Assembly (NCBI RefSeq): GCF_003002815.1 | Contig: NZ_PVTF01000009.1 | Location: 62,001-126,000, forward strand | From: Umezawaea tangerina | GTDB lineage: Bacteria; Actinomycetota; Actinomycetes; Mycobacteriales; Pseudonocardiaceae | Length of the DNA stretch: 64,000 nt | Direction: 5' to 3' | In this document: in pieces, positions 1 to 7,981 of the stretch | Position numbering within the stretch: the first letter of the stretch is position 1 | Layout: each line of letters starts with the position of its first letter | Made by a program: the position numbers and the translations under genes | Notes under the pieces: model-generated | What the model was told of the DNA's origin: nothing | The model's database searches: none | What the model saw: the letters and a program-made list of their open reading frames with translations, nothing else

Positions 1-176
1 ATCTGCTCCTGGAACTGGGTGAACGCCTCACCGGTGTGGTTGATGTCCACGTAGTAGTCGGCGTCCGAAGGCTCGTCCCACGGACACAGGGGCCGCAGCG
101 GCGCCCCGCCGGAGGCCGGGAGCAGGAACGGGTTGACCGCGGGCTGATCGGAGGTCGGAACCTCTGCACCGGTCAT
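1..176 (-). CDS. N-terminal fragment of an unrecognised protein
   Basis: Only the first 58 codons lie in the window; the gene continues past base 1. It starts at ATG 176, with a GGAGG about 10 nt upstream, and reads MTGAEVPTSDQPAVNPF followed by a Pro/Ala/Gly-rich stretch and an acidic, aromatic segment containing DADYYVDINHTGEAF. No signal peptide or membrane segment is visible. I do not recognise the family. The frame is chosen from the ribosome site and because the longer overlapping frames give Arg/Pro-rich translations typical of non-coding frames in GC-rich DNA. Confidence 0.55.
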   Translation of the reverse strand, partial: MTGAEVPTSDQPAVNPFLLPASGGAPLRPLCPWDEPSDADYYVDINHTGEAFTQFQEQ

Positions 177-701
177 CAACGCCCCGCCTCCGGATCGACT
201 TCCACGGGAGTTCTTCGCCCGCGGCAGCCATACCGTTACGGCTTGCGATCGCTCCGTTCAGCACAGCCAACCAATCGCCGGCCGTCAATCCCCCGAATCG
301 GCCCAAAACCAGGGGAATCGCCGGTGGACAAGGCTTGCCGCGCGTTATTCCAGGCGGTCGCCACCAGAACGCGGCGGGACGGCGGAATGCACTCCCCTCG
401 CGCACTCCGGACCGGTGGAGAGCGTGAAACCGTTTTCCGCCATGCGTTTCCCAGCGGCGGAACACCGTCCCCGACGGGACAACGCAGAATTGCGGTTCCC
501 GCCGTCGCGCCGAAATCCCGACCTGTTCGGCGACAGCGAGTGCGGCCGACGCCGGCACTGACCCGTCACCGCGCCCTGTGGTCCCGAACTCCGGGAACGC
601 AAGCGGCACACCACTGCGCCCCACCTGCGCCGAGCCGGCGAAAAGTTAACCGGGATTCCCCCTCCCCAGGGGCGACTAGCTGCCAGGACGTGTGGGGTGT
701 C
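177..701. other. Intergenic region without a supported gene
   Basis: The start sits between the divergent gene starting at 176 and the acyl-CoA ligase promoter. Long open frames exist on both strands, but all are Arg/Pro-rich and lack ribosome sites, as expected by chance at this GC content. I see no RNA gene or repeat. Confidence 0.5.
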
Positions 702-730
702 TTCACAAATCGCGGTGGTTCTCCTACAGT
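702..730 (+). promoter_or_regulatory. Likely sigma-70-type promoter of the acyl-CoA ligase gene
   Basis: A TTCACA -35 element (702-707) and a TACAGT -10 element (725-730) are separated by exactly 17 nt, about 80 nt before the ligase start codon at 811. The AT content is locally higher than the flanks. Assigned by eye. Confidence 0.5.
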
Positions 731-810
731 CTGGACGCACGACACGGTGGTCGTTCGCGTTGCGGGGCCGTGCCGGTCCGGTTACCCGCGCGACGACGCA
801 AAGGACGACC

Positions 811-2637
811 ATGAGCGCCGGCGAAGACCGCATGAAGGCCGCTGCGGAGCTGACCATTCCCCTGTTGCTGCACCGCAACGCCACCGAGTTCGGCGATCTG
901 CCCGCGCTGGGGCTGTTCGGTTCCGACGAGCCGCCGTTGACGTGGCTGGGGGTGCGGGACGAGGTCGCGGCGTGGGCGCGGGGGCTCGGGGCGGTGGGGT
1001 TGGCGGGTGGTGATCGGATGATCATCATGATGTCGGCGCGGCCGGAGCACTGGGTGGCGGACCTGGCGGCGGTGCACCTGGGGGCGGTGCCGTGCTCGGC
1101 CTACGACACGTTGAGCTCGGACCAGGTGGGGTTCCTCGGCAGGCACAGCAAGGCGCCGGTGGTGGTGCTGGAGGGGGCCGAGCAGCTGGCGCGGTGGCGG
1201 CCGGTGCTGGACGACCTGCCCGATCTGAAGGTCGTGCTGGTCCTCGACGAGGACGCCGTGCCCGCGGACGACCCCCGCATCCGGTCGGCGCGCGAGGTGG
1301 TCGAGGCGGGTCGTCAGGCGCACGAGGCCGAGCCCGAGGAGTTCGGGAAGCGCTGGCGGGAGATCACGCCAGAGCAGCCGGTCACGCTGCTGTACACGTC
1401 GGGCACGACCGGTGACCCGAAGGGCGTGGTGATCAGCCACCGCAACGCGATCCACCAGGCCGCGTCGGTGTCGGTGCTGGTGGAGTCGCCCGAGCACGCG
1501 GCGACCGTGTCCTACCTGCCGTTGGCGCACGTGGCCGAGCGCGTGCTGGGCATCTACATCCCGGTCTACCGGGCCGGGCACGTGACGATCTGCCCCGACC
1601 CGGCGAAGCTGGTGCCCGCGCTGGTCTCGGTCCGGCCGGTATCGTTCTTCGGCGTCCCGCGGGTGTGGGAGAAGCTGGTCGCGGGCGTGCAGGGCATGAC
1701 CGGGGCGATGCCGGAGGACCGGCGCGCCGGGTTCGCCGCGGCCCACGCCGTGGGGCTGGAGGCCTACGACCTGGTCGCCGCGGGCGAACCCGTTCCCGAG
1801 GAGCTGGCGCGCCGGGTGGAGCAGGCGGACGCGGCGGTGCTGAAGCCGGTGCGCGCGGCGCTCGGGCTGGACAACCTGGGCTGGGCGGGCAGCGGTGCCG
1901 CGCCGATCCCGTACGAGGTCCTGCGCTACCTCGGTGGGCTGGGCGTGCGGGTGCTGGAGGTCTGGGGCATGACCGAGACGACCGGCACGGCGACGCTCAA
2001 CACCGAGGAGCACTTCCGGCCGGGGTCGGTGGGCAAACCGAACATCGGCATGGAGGTCAAGCTCGCCGACGACGGCGAGATCCTGGTGCGCGGCGGGCTG
2101 AACTGCCTCGGCTACCTCCAGGCCGACGGCTCCGTCGCGCCGGTCACCGACGCCGACGGGTGGCTGCCCACTGGTGACATCGGAGTGTGGGACGCCGACG
2201 GGTTCCTCACCATCACCGACCGCAAGAAGGACCTCATCATCACGTCCGCGGGCAAGAACATCCCGCCCGCGCGGATCGAGAGCCTGCTGCGCGCCCACCC
2301 GCTCGTCGGTGGCGCCGCGGCGATCGGCGACCGCCGCCCCTACGTCACGGCGCTGGTCGTGCTCGACGAGGAGGCCGCACCCGCGTGGGCACGGGCGCAC
2401 GGCGTGACCGACACCAGTCCCGAGGCACTGGCGGCCGATCCCCTGGTGCTGGCCGAGATCGACCGCGCGGTCGCCGCCGCGAACGAGAAGCTGTCCCGCC
2501 CCGAGCAGGTCAAGAAGTTCGTCGTGCTGCCCCGCCCGTGGACGGTGGACAGCGGCGAGCTGACCCCGACGCTGAAGGTCCGCAGGCGGGTGATCACCGA
2601 CCGGTTCGCCCCCGCCATCGAGGACCTCTACCGCTGA
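811..2637 (+). CDS. Long-chain fatty acid--CoA ligase (AMP-forming)
   Basis: A 608-residue ANL-superfamily adenylate-forming enzyme that activates fatty acids to acyl-CoA through an acyl-AMP intermediate; cytoplasmic or membrane-associated. The P-loop-like motif LLYTSGTTGDPKGV lies near residue 195. The WGMTETTG motif (around 388), PTGDIG (around 455) and DRKKDLIITSAGKNI hinge (around 468) are all intact. Length and the long-chain-type motif order match the FadD15/FACL group. The start at ATG 811 follows AAGGACG; an in-frame ATG at 697 lies upstream of the candidate promoter and is less likely. It converges with the MpaB-like gene, overlapping it by 10 bp. Chain-length preference cannot be read from the sequence. 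Confidence 0.9.
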   Translation: MSAGEDRMKAAAELTIPLLLHRNATEFGDLPALGLFGSDEPPLTWLGVRDEVAAWARGLGAVGLAGGDRMIIMMSARPEHWVADLAAVHLGAVPCSAYDTLSSDQVGFLGRHSKAPVVVLEGAEQLARWRPVLDDLPDLKVVLVLDEDAVPADDPRIRSAREVVEAGRQAHEAEPEEFGKRWREITPEQPVTLLYTSGTTGDPKGVVISHRNAIHQAASVSVLVESPEHAATVSYLPLAHVAERVLGIYIPVYRAGHVTICPDPAKLVPALVSVRPVSFFGVPRVWEKLVAGVQGMTGAMPEDRRAGFAAAHAVGLEAYDLVAAGEPVPEELARRVEQADAAVLKPVRAALGLDNLGWAGSGAAPIPYEVLRYLGGLGVRVLEVWGMTETTGTATLNTEEHFRPGSVGKPNIGMEVKLADDGEILVRGGLNCLGYLQADGSVAPVTDADGWLPTGDIGVWDADGFLTITDRKKDLIITSAGKNIPPARIESLLRAHPLVGGAAAIGDRRPYVTALVVLDEEAAPAWARAHGVTDTSPEALAADPLVLAEIDRAVAAANEKLSRPEQVKKFVVLPRPWTVDSGELTPTLKVRRRVITDRFAPAIEDLYR

Positions 2638-3533
2638 CCGTCCCGACCGGACGCGAGCCACGTCGGGTCGAGTCCCACCGGTGGTGGCGCGCCGAGGTCG
2701 GCGGGCCGGTACCCGTTGGGGTAGCCCGGATACGTGCGGTTGCGCGGGTCGGCGGAGAGCCGTGAACGGCGGCGCGGCGGCAGCAGCCGGACGACCTCGC
2801 CGCGGGCGCGCAACGCCGCCCGCCCGGCACGGGTCTCCCACGCGGGCATCACGGGGAAGCCGAAGGCGGCGGTCATGGCCGGGTCGACGAGCGCGTGCAC
2901 GGTGCGGCGGACCACCGGCCGCAGCGGCGCCGGGTACCAGGAGCAGAACAGCTCGCGGGTGTACTCACCGATCCGCCGGTTGGTCTCGCTGTAGCGGAAG
3001 TTGTCCCGCTCGTAGTCCACTTTGTACTGGCGCAGCTCGGCGCTGGTCTCCGGGATAGCGGTGATGCCCATGCGCTTGCCGACGTTGCGGTAGAAGTGGA
3101 ACGACGCCAGGCGCTCGTTCTCCGACAGCGGCCGCCAGCCGTAGTCGTCGATCCAGTCGATCGGGTCGTAGACGAACGTCGTGAGCACGTACAGCATGTC
3201 GCCGTTGGTGATCCGGTACCGGCCGTGCGCCCGGTTGACCACCCGCAGCGCCTCGCGGCCGCGCGGCGAGTCGTAGCCGTGCTCCACGAGCTCGGCCATC
3301 AGCAGCGAGGTGTCGTCGTAGCGGCGCTGCGGCCGGGCGGCGAACTCGCCGGTCGCGTCGAGCAGCGCGGAGATCGACGGCACGCAGTAGGTGCGGAACA
3401 GCGCGAACTCCAGCGCGCGCCGGTAGTCCCACGGGAACTCGTACCCCACCGAGAGGCGCTGGATCTCCTGGTGGTCGGCGACCGGGTCCAACGACTCGAT
3501 CCGGCGCAGCACGTCGTAGCGGCGGCGGGTCAC
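2628..3533 (-). CDS. MpaB/Lcp-like oxygenase-family protein (DUF2236)
   Basis: A 301-residue protein of the DUF2236 family (ER-bound oxygenase mpaB/rubber oxygenase catalytic fold). Recognisable features are the motif around residues 108-150 with GDMLYVLTTFVYDPIDWIDDYG, the following FHFYRNVGKRMGI segment, and a basic Pro-rich C-terminus. Members of this fold are haem oxygenases acting on isoprenoid or polyprenyl substrates, but most actinobacterial homologues have no known substrate. Start GTG 3533 overlaps the TGA of an upstream 22-codon reading frame (GTGA), which suggests translational coupling. It lies downstream of the enoyl-CoA hydratase on the same strand, so lipid or isoprenoid catabolism is plausible but inferred. 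Confidence 0.75.
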   Translation of the reverse strand: MTRRRYDVLRRIESLDPVADHQEIQRLSVGYEFPWDYRRALEFALFRTYCVPSISALLDATGEFAARPQRRYDDTSLLMAELVEHGYDSPRGREALRVVNRAHGRYRITNGDMLYVLTTFVYDPIDWIDDYGWRPLSENERLASFHFYRNVGKRMGITAIPETSAELRQYKVDYERDNFRYSETNRRIGEYTRELFCSWYPAPLRPVVRRTVHALVDPAMTAAFGFPVMPAWETRAGRAALRARGEVVRLLPPRRRSRLSADPRNRTYPGYPNGYRPADLGAPPPVGLDPTWLASGRDGQR

Positions 3534-3598
3534 GACAGCCCGCCCTCGACCACCTGGCGCGGATCGCCCGTGTACGAAGGGAAAGCGCTGAGCTCCAT
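3530..3598 (-). CDS. 22-residue small ORF, possible coupling/leader peptide
   Basis: ATG 3598 is preceded by a perfect GGAGGA (3604-3609 on the minus strand) at 5-nt spacing. The frame reads MELSAFPSYTGDPRQ and ends at a TGA that overlaps the GTG of the MpaB-like gene by 4 nt. It begins 14 nt after the enoyl-CoA hydratase stop. The MpaB-like GTG has only a weak ribosome site of its own, so ribosomes terminating here could re-initiate there. No homology is recognised. It could also be an accidental frame. Confidence 0.4.
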   Translation of the reverse strand: MELSAFPSYTGDPRQVVEGGLS

Positions 3599-3611
3599 CG
3601 GACTCCTCCGG

Positions 3612-4403
3612 CTAGCCGAGCGGAGGGAACTTCGGCGTCCTGCGGTCGCGCGAGGCCAGCACGCCCTCGGTGAAGTCGGGGCGGCCGAACGACTCGACCA
3701 TGAGCCGCACCGACTCGGCGAACGCCTCGTCCGACCCGCTGTCGGCCGCCGCCCACACCTGGGCCTTGATGGTGGCCATGGCGGCGGGCGAGCAGGACGT
3801 GGCGAGGTCGCGGGCGTAGGCCACCGCCGCGGGGAGCACCTCCGCGCGGGGCAGGACCCGTTGCACCAGGCCGATCCTGAGCGCCTCGCCGGCGTCGACC
3901 TTGCGGCCGGACAGCAGCAGGTCCAGCGCCGTCGCCCGGCCGACGAGCCGGGGCAGCAGCCAGGCGCTGCCGTACTCGGCGACCAGGCCGAGCCTGCTGA
4001 ACGAGGTCGCCAGCCGGGCCTCGGCGGCCAGGAAGCGGACGTCGGCGTTCAGCGCCTGCACCAGGCCGAGCCCGGCGGCCCCGCCGTTCACCGCGGCGAT
4101 CAGCGGCTTACGCAGCCTCAACGGCAGGTCCGGCGGGTGCACGGCGGCGGCGGTCGCGGTCTGGCGGGCCGCCGGGTCGAGCAGGGCGCCCAACGCCTCC
4201 GGGGCCGCGCCCGTGCAGAACCAGTCGCCCCGGCCGGTGACCACGACCGCGCGCACGGCGGGATCGGCGTCGGCCTCGACCAGCGCCGCGCAGTAGGCCT
4301 CGAACATCGGGCCGGTCAACGCGTTGCGGGCGTGGGGGCGGTCGAAGGTGATCGTGCAGACGTCGGCATCGACCTCGACGGCGATGCCCTCACGCGGGGA
4401 CAT
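3612..4403 (-). CDS. Enoyl-CoA hydratase/isomerase family protein
   Basis: A 263-residue crotonase-fold protein, the usual family length. N-terminal ITFDRPHARNALTGPMF is the standard crotonase opening. The oxyanion-hole segment occurs as RKPLIAAVNGGAAGLGL around residues 98-114, and the acyl-CoA-pocket region reads RLATSFSRLGLVAEYGSAWLLPRLVG around 131-156. It would hydrate enoyl-CoA or isomerise acyl-CoA in a beta-oxidation-like pathway. A Glu is present at the second catalytic region (LVAEYGS), but the first catalytic Glu position is less clear, so isomerase or thioester-hydrolase activity is possible. It is divergent from a GntR regulator, which probably controls it through the operator at 4417-4438. 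Confidence 0.85.
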   Translation of the reverse strand: MSPREGIAVEVDADVCTITFDRPHARNALTGPMFEAYCAALVEADADPAVRAVVVTGRGDWFCTGAAPEALGALLDPAARQTATAAAVHPPDLPLRLRKPLIAAVNGGAAGLGLVQALNADVRFLAAEARLATSFSRLGLVAEYGSAWLLPRLVGRATALDLLLSGRKVDAGEALRIGLVQRVLPRAEVLPAAVAYARDLATSCSPAAMATIKAQVWAAADSGSDEAFAESVRLMVESFGRPDFTEGVLASRDRRTPKFPPLG

Positions 4404-4416
4404 ACCCCGAATATGT

Positions 4417-4438
4417 TTGATATTTTATATGATGTCAA
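4417..4438. promoter_or_regulatory. Probable GntR operator in the divergent promoter
   Basis: An inverted repeat TTGATAT-N8-ATGTCAA (one mismatch between half-sites) lies in the only AT-rich stretch of the 62-bp region between the divergent enoyl-CoA hydratase (start 4403) and GntR gene (start 4466). Its position between both starts suits an autoregulated repressor. Inferred by eye. Confidence 0.55.
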
Positions 4439-4465
4439 GACTCCGGTGCACGGGAACGGACCACC

Positions 4466-5140
4466 ATGACGATCGGTGCCGACGCGCGCCCCCAGCTCGC
4501 CGACGAGGTCGCGGCCCACCTGCGCGGCGCGATCATGTCCGGACGGCTGCGGCCCGGCCGGTTCATCCGCCTGGAGGAGGTCGCCCGAGAGCTCGGCGTC
4601 AGCGCCACCCCCGTCCGCGAGGCGCTGGTGGCCCTGCGCGGCGAGGACCTGGTCGACCTGGCGCCCCGCCGCGGCTACGTGGTGAACCCGCTGACCGAGC
4701 AGGACGTCCGCGACGTGTTCTGGCTCCAGTCCGGGATCGCGGCCGAGCTCGCCGCCCGCGCCGCGGCGAAGGCCACCCCCGACGACCTCGCGCGGCTGCG
4801 GGCCCTGGACGCCGACTTCGTCGCCGCGACCCGCACGGCCGACACCACCGCCGTCGAGCGCCGGGAGTTCGAGTTCCACCGCGCCGTCAACCTCGTCGCC
4901 GACGCCCGCAAGCTCTCGTGGTTCCTCGACAACGCCACCCGCTACACCCCGGCGGGCGTCTACTCCTCCGACCCGGACTGGCGGACCCGCACCGCCGCCG
5001 ACCACGCCACCCTGCTGACCGCGTTGGCCGCGGGCGACCCGGACGAGGCGCGCGCCGCGATGGCCCGCCACTTCACCGACGGCGCCGACCGCCTCGTCGC
5101 CCACCTCGCCGAGCTGAACGCGCGGGCCGACCAGGGCTGA
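4466..5140 (+). CDS. GntR family transcriptional regulator (FCD/FadR type)
   Basis: A 224-residue regulator with an N-terminal winged helix-turn-helix (residues 10-75; VAHLRGAIMSGRLRPG, then LGVSATPVREALVAL). It has a C-terminal all-helical FCD ligand-binding domain containing the metal-binding-type EFHRAVN motif around residue 134 and DHATLLTALAAGD near 176. FCD regulators bind acyl-CoA, carboxylates or sugar acids. Start ATG 4466 follows GGA-rich sequence. It is divergent from enoyl-CoA hydratase and probably represses it and the downstream MpaB-like gene. The ligand is unknown, with an acyl-CoA plausible from the context. Confidence 0.88.
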   Translation: MTIGADARPQLADEVAAHLRGAIMSGRLRPGRFIRLEEVARELGVSATPVREALVALRGEDLVDLAPRRGYVVNPLTEQDVRDVFWLQSGIAAELAARAAAKATPDDLARLRALDADFVAATRTADTTAVERREFEFHRAVNLVADARKLSWFLDNATRYTPAGVYSSDPDWRTRTAADHATLLTALAAGDPDEARAAMARHFTDGADRLVAHLAELNARADQG

Positions 5141-5155
5141 CGCGGCGCCGACGGC

Positions 5156-5764
5156 TCACACCAGGCGGCCGACGGCGACGAAGTAGTCCGTGCACCGGCA
5201 GACCAGGTCGCTCTCGGAGATCACCAGGTCGCCGTCCAGCCAGGCCGTGAGCACCTGCGCGAGACCGCCGACCAGCAGTTCCGCGGCCACCTCCGGCCGG
5301 GCGTCGTCGTGGAACGCCCTGGCCTGCCCGGCCAGCAGCCGGACGAACCGCCGGGTCGACTCGACGCGGCGGCGGGCGACGACGGGGGTGGCGCCCAGGT
5401 CGTGGGCGAACAGCAGCCTGCCCCGACGGGGGTCATCGCGGATCCGGGAGACCAGCACCGCGAGCCCGGCGCCGACCTTGGCCCTGGCGTTGGCGGGGGC
5501 CGCGTCCACGGCCGCGAGGGTGGCCGTGACGATGTCCTCGATCACGCCGTCGTACACGGCGACGGCGAGCGCGTCGCGGTCGGCGAAGTTCTCGTAGAAG
5601 TAGCGCGCGGTGAGTCCCGCCTGCTTGCACACCCCGCGCACGCTGAACTCGCCTCCGACACCGGCGAGCAGGTCGTAACCGGCGGCCAGCAGCTGCGCCC
5701 GGCGGTCGGAGCGGCGGTCCTGGCCGGTGACTCCGCCGTAGACGCGCAGCGATCTGGTCTCCAC
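5156..5764 (-). CDS. TetR family transcriptional regulator
   Basis: A 202-residue TetR-type repressor. The helix-turn-helix spans about residues 15-62 (DRRAQLLAAGYDLL, then FSVRGVCKQAGLTARYFYENFADRDAL). The remainder is a helical ligand domain without recognisable specificity. I chose GTG 5764 because the family normally starts just before the helix-turn-helix. The frame stays open to 5884, but that extension is Arg/Gly-rich and would overlap the upstream gene. No clear ribosome site precedes GTG 5764, so a leaderless transcript is possible. An inverted repeat immediately upstream (5765-5788) may be its own operator. Confidence 0.85.
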   Translation of the reverse strand: METRSLRVYGGVTGQDRRSDRRAQLLAAGYDLLAGVGGEFSVRGVCKQAGLTARYFYENFADRDALAVAVYDGVIEDIVTATLAAVDAAPANARAKVGAGLAVLVSRIRDDPRRGRLLFAHDLGATPVVARRRVESTRRFVRLLAGQARAFHDDARPEVAAELLVGGLAQVLTAWLDGDLVISESDLVCRCTDYFVAVGRLV

Positions 5765-5788
5765 CTGGACATCTTGACACTCGTCCAG
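5765..5788. promoter_or_regulatory. Candidate TetR autoregulatory operator
   Basis: An inverted repeat CTGGAC-N12-GTCCAG abuts the TetR start codon, with a TTGACA-like element read on the plus strand inside it. Its position over the putative promoter suits autorepression. Identified by eye only. Confidence 0.4.
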
Positions 5789-5880
5789 ACCGGAGGTCGA
5801 CCACCACCCGGCCGAGTGCTCCGCCTCCCCGGCCCCGGACAGCGCGAAGCGCCGTCCTCGCGGACGGCGCCCGGCACCGG

Positions 5881-6660
5881 TCACGGCACCAGAGTGGTGA
5901 GGATGGCGACCTCGGACTCGTCGTGCGGGAGGTACTTCACCCGCACGGCCGATCCCGGCTGGAGCTGCGGGATGGCGGTCGGCGGGATCGCCTTCTCCTG
6001 CACCAGGTCGAACATCGTGCCGTCGAGCCGGGTGATGCGCAGGGTCAGGTGGACCACCGACCGGCCGTTGCGGACCTGCCCGGTCGGCGCCATCGCGAGC
6101 ACGACGGCCTGCGCGTCGGCGCCCTGCTCGGCGATGTGCAGCTGCTTCGGCGTCACGTGGCCCTTGGCCAGCTGCACGCGGTCCAGCGAGGCCTGGAGCT
6201 CCTGCTGCGAGGCGTCGGTGGCCAGGGCGACCCGGCCGTCGGGCAGGTAGCGGACCGGCAGGATCGCGCCGGGGCGGACCGCGCCGAGCTCGGTCAGGTC
6301 CACGATCTGGCGGGCGGCGGAGCGGAACGACCGGCCGTCGGGGGTGTCGACGTCGAGCTGGATCTCCAGCTGCGGCTGGTCGTTGACGCTCAGCCCCGTC
6401 CGGGAGACCGCGACGACCGTGCCCATGGCGATCGGGGCGCCGAGGAACTCCTTGGGCACACCGCCGCGGAGCGCGGCGAAGCCTCCGCCGAGCTTGCCCG
6501 CCAGGGAGAACATCATCGGGGCGACGAACAGCAGGATCATCGGTCCGGCCATCCAGCCGTTGACCCAGGCCAGCTCGCGGTCCGCGGACAGGCCGGTGGC
6601 GACGAACATGGCGGTGCAGGCGAGTCCGACGACGAGGACGGCCCAGGCGATTGCCTTCAT
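5881..6660 (-). CDS. Membrane protein of unknown function
   Basis: A 259-residue protein with two predicted transmembrane helices near the N-terminus (about residues 4-22 and 36-53). A soluble part follows that seems to contain two similar beta-rich units: one around residues 75-155 with RPGAILPVRYLPDGRVAL, and one around 175-259 with QPGSAVRVKYLPHDESEVAI. The repeated xPGxxxxVxYLPxxxxxVA pattern resembles DUF3592-like or similar small beta domains, but I cannot assign a family securely. It lies 64 nt downstream of the beta-propeller gene on the same strand, so the two may be co-transcribed. Function unknown. Confidence 0.7.
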   Translation of the reverse strand: MKAIAWAVLVVGLACTAMFVATGLSADRELAWVNGWMAGPMILLFVAPMMFSLAGKLGGGFAALRGGVPKEFLGAPIAMGTVVAVSRTGLSVNDQPQLEIQLDVDTPDGRSFRSAARQIVDLTELGAVRPGAILPVRYLPDGRVALATDASQQELQASLDRVQLAKGHVTPKQLHIAEQGADAQAVVLAMAPTGQVRNGRSVVHLTLRITRLDGTMFDLVQEKAIPPTAIPQLQPGSAVRVKYLPHDESEVAILTTLVP

Positions 6661-6724
6661 GGTGGTGTCTCTTCCCTCTTCTTGTGCTGATCGGGTCTGG
6701 TGGTCGGTCGGGTCTGGCGGTCGG

Positions 6725-7819
6725 TCAGGACGGGGAACCGAAGAAGTCGGTGGCCCCGATGTGCAGTGCGGTCACGCGGCCGTCGGCGCCGAGTGCGACG
6801 ACCTGGTCCCCCGCGGCCACCGCGGTCGAGCCTCCGGGGAGGGTGACCGCCCGGTCGGGAGCGGAGGTGACGTCCAGCGAGCCGGTGACCACGCCGGTCG
6901 CGAGGGACACGGCGCTCAGCGCCGTGCCGGTGTCGTTCACGGACCGCTTGTGCCGGACCAGGACGTGCCCCGACGCGCTCCCCGCGGCGTTCCCGCCGTC
7001 GAGCACGATCGCCGCGCCGTGGAACACGGTGACGCCCGCCGGGGTCTCGGTGCCGTCGGCGGCGACCCTGACCAGCACACCGCCCGGCGCGCCCGGCCGT
7101 TCCCGCAGCTCGATCCGCCCGTCGGAGCCCAGCGCGGCCTTGGCCGCCGTCGACGGGGTGGTCGGGAGGCTCGTCCTGGTGGACAGGGCGCCCGCCCACG
7201 CCGCCGCGGTGGCCTGGTCGGCCGGTGCCGCGACGAGGTCGTCCAACGGGATCGCCAGCACCGCGCCGTCGGCGTTCATGGCCACCACCCGGTGGCTCGC
7301 GGCGTCGTAGCCGTAGGCCGAGGGGGCGGCGACGAACTGGCCGCCGAGCCCGGTGACCTTGTCCCCCTGGGCCACGATCGCCCCGCCGTGCAGGTCGACG
7401 ACCACGAGCCCGGAGTCGGTGGCGAGGTAGGCGTACTTCGCCCCCGCCGCCAGCACCGAGGCGTTCCAGATGAGCTCGTCGGACAGCTGCGTGTCCCACA
7501 GGACCGCGCCGGTGGCCGGGTCGGCCGCGGCCAGCCGCACCTGGAACATGTCCTTCGCCATCAGCTGGAACATGCCCCGTGCGCCGTGCCGCTCGTAGGG
7601 CACCAGGACGACGTCGTGGCCGTCGACGGAGGTGGCCGCGATGCCGGGCTGCACGTGGACGTCGGGCTCGGGGCTGGCGAGGTAGGAGAACCCGAAGAAC
7701 ATGAAGGCGAAGAACACCAGCGGCACCAGCACCCCGAGGAACCTCGGGAACCGACGGCGGACGCGGCGCGGCGCCTCGTAGGGCGCTACCGGGGTGTAGG
7801 GCTGCGGTGTCTGGTACAT
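6725..7819 (-). CDS. Membrane-anchored PQQ-like beta-propeller protein
   Basis: A 364-residue protein with a short Pro/Arg-rich cytoplasmic tail, one hydrophobic anchor (about residues 27-48) and a large extracytoplasmic domain. Repeated beta-strand blades carry quinoprotein-like signatures such as DPATGAVLWDTQL (around 100), LATDSGLVVVDLHGG and VSLATGVVTGSLDV. PQQ-like propellers without enzyme residues usually act as scaffolds or binding proteins. It may belong with PA2928-type proteins, but that is uncertain. AGGGAG lies 8 nt before ATG 7819. It is divergent from the five-gene CHAT cluster, sharing a 162-bp intergenic region. Confidence 0.7.
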   Translation of the reverse strand: MYQTPQPYTPVAPYEAPRRVRRRFPRFLGVLVPLVFFAFMFFGFSYLASPEPDVHVQPGIAATSVDGHDVVLVPYERHGARGMFQLMAKDMFQVRLAAADPATGAVLWDTQLSDELIWNASVLAAGAKYAYLATDSGLVVVDLHGGAIVAQGDKVTGLGGQFVAAPSAYGYDAASHRVVAMNADGAVLAIPLDDLVAAPADQATAAAWAGALSTRTSLPTTPSTAAKAALGSDGRIELRERPGAPGGVLVRVAADGTETPAGVTVFHGAAIVLDGGNAAGSASGHVLVRHKRSVNDTGTALSAVSLATGVVTGSLDVTSAPDRAVTLPGGSTAVAAGDQVVALGADGRVTALHIGATDFFGSPS

Positions 7820-7968
7820 GGGACTGGCTCCCTGCCGGGTCTCGGTCGTTGTGGGAGAAGCTTCCGGCGCGCTGCCCGCCTACCGATCACAGGAATGCCG
7901 GGAGCACGTCCGCGACCTGCGACGACGCGAACCGGGGGAATGCGGCACCGGGACCGGGGTCGGCGCAT

Positions 7969-7974
7969 TAGGCT
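7969..7974 (+). promoter_or_regulatory. Possible -10 element for a leaderless CHAT-cluster transcript
   Basis: TAGGCT fits the actinobacterial TANNNT -10 consensus and ends 7 nt before GTG 7982. Transcription would then start at or next to the start codon. No ribosome-binding site precedes that GTG, which agrees with leaderless translation. No good -35 is visible. Confidence 0.35.
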
Positions 7975-7981
7975 CCGGCGG

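Noticed and set aside
724-2841. Long minus-strand open frame of about 705 codons opposite the acyl-CoA ligase
   Set aside because: Arg/Pro/His-rich translation without motifs; the plus strand encodes a complete ligase with all family motifs.
5765-5884. 40-codon N-terminal extension of the TetR protein
   Set aside because: Arg/Gly-rich, overlaps the upstream gene and places the helix-turn-helix too far from the N-terminus.
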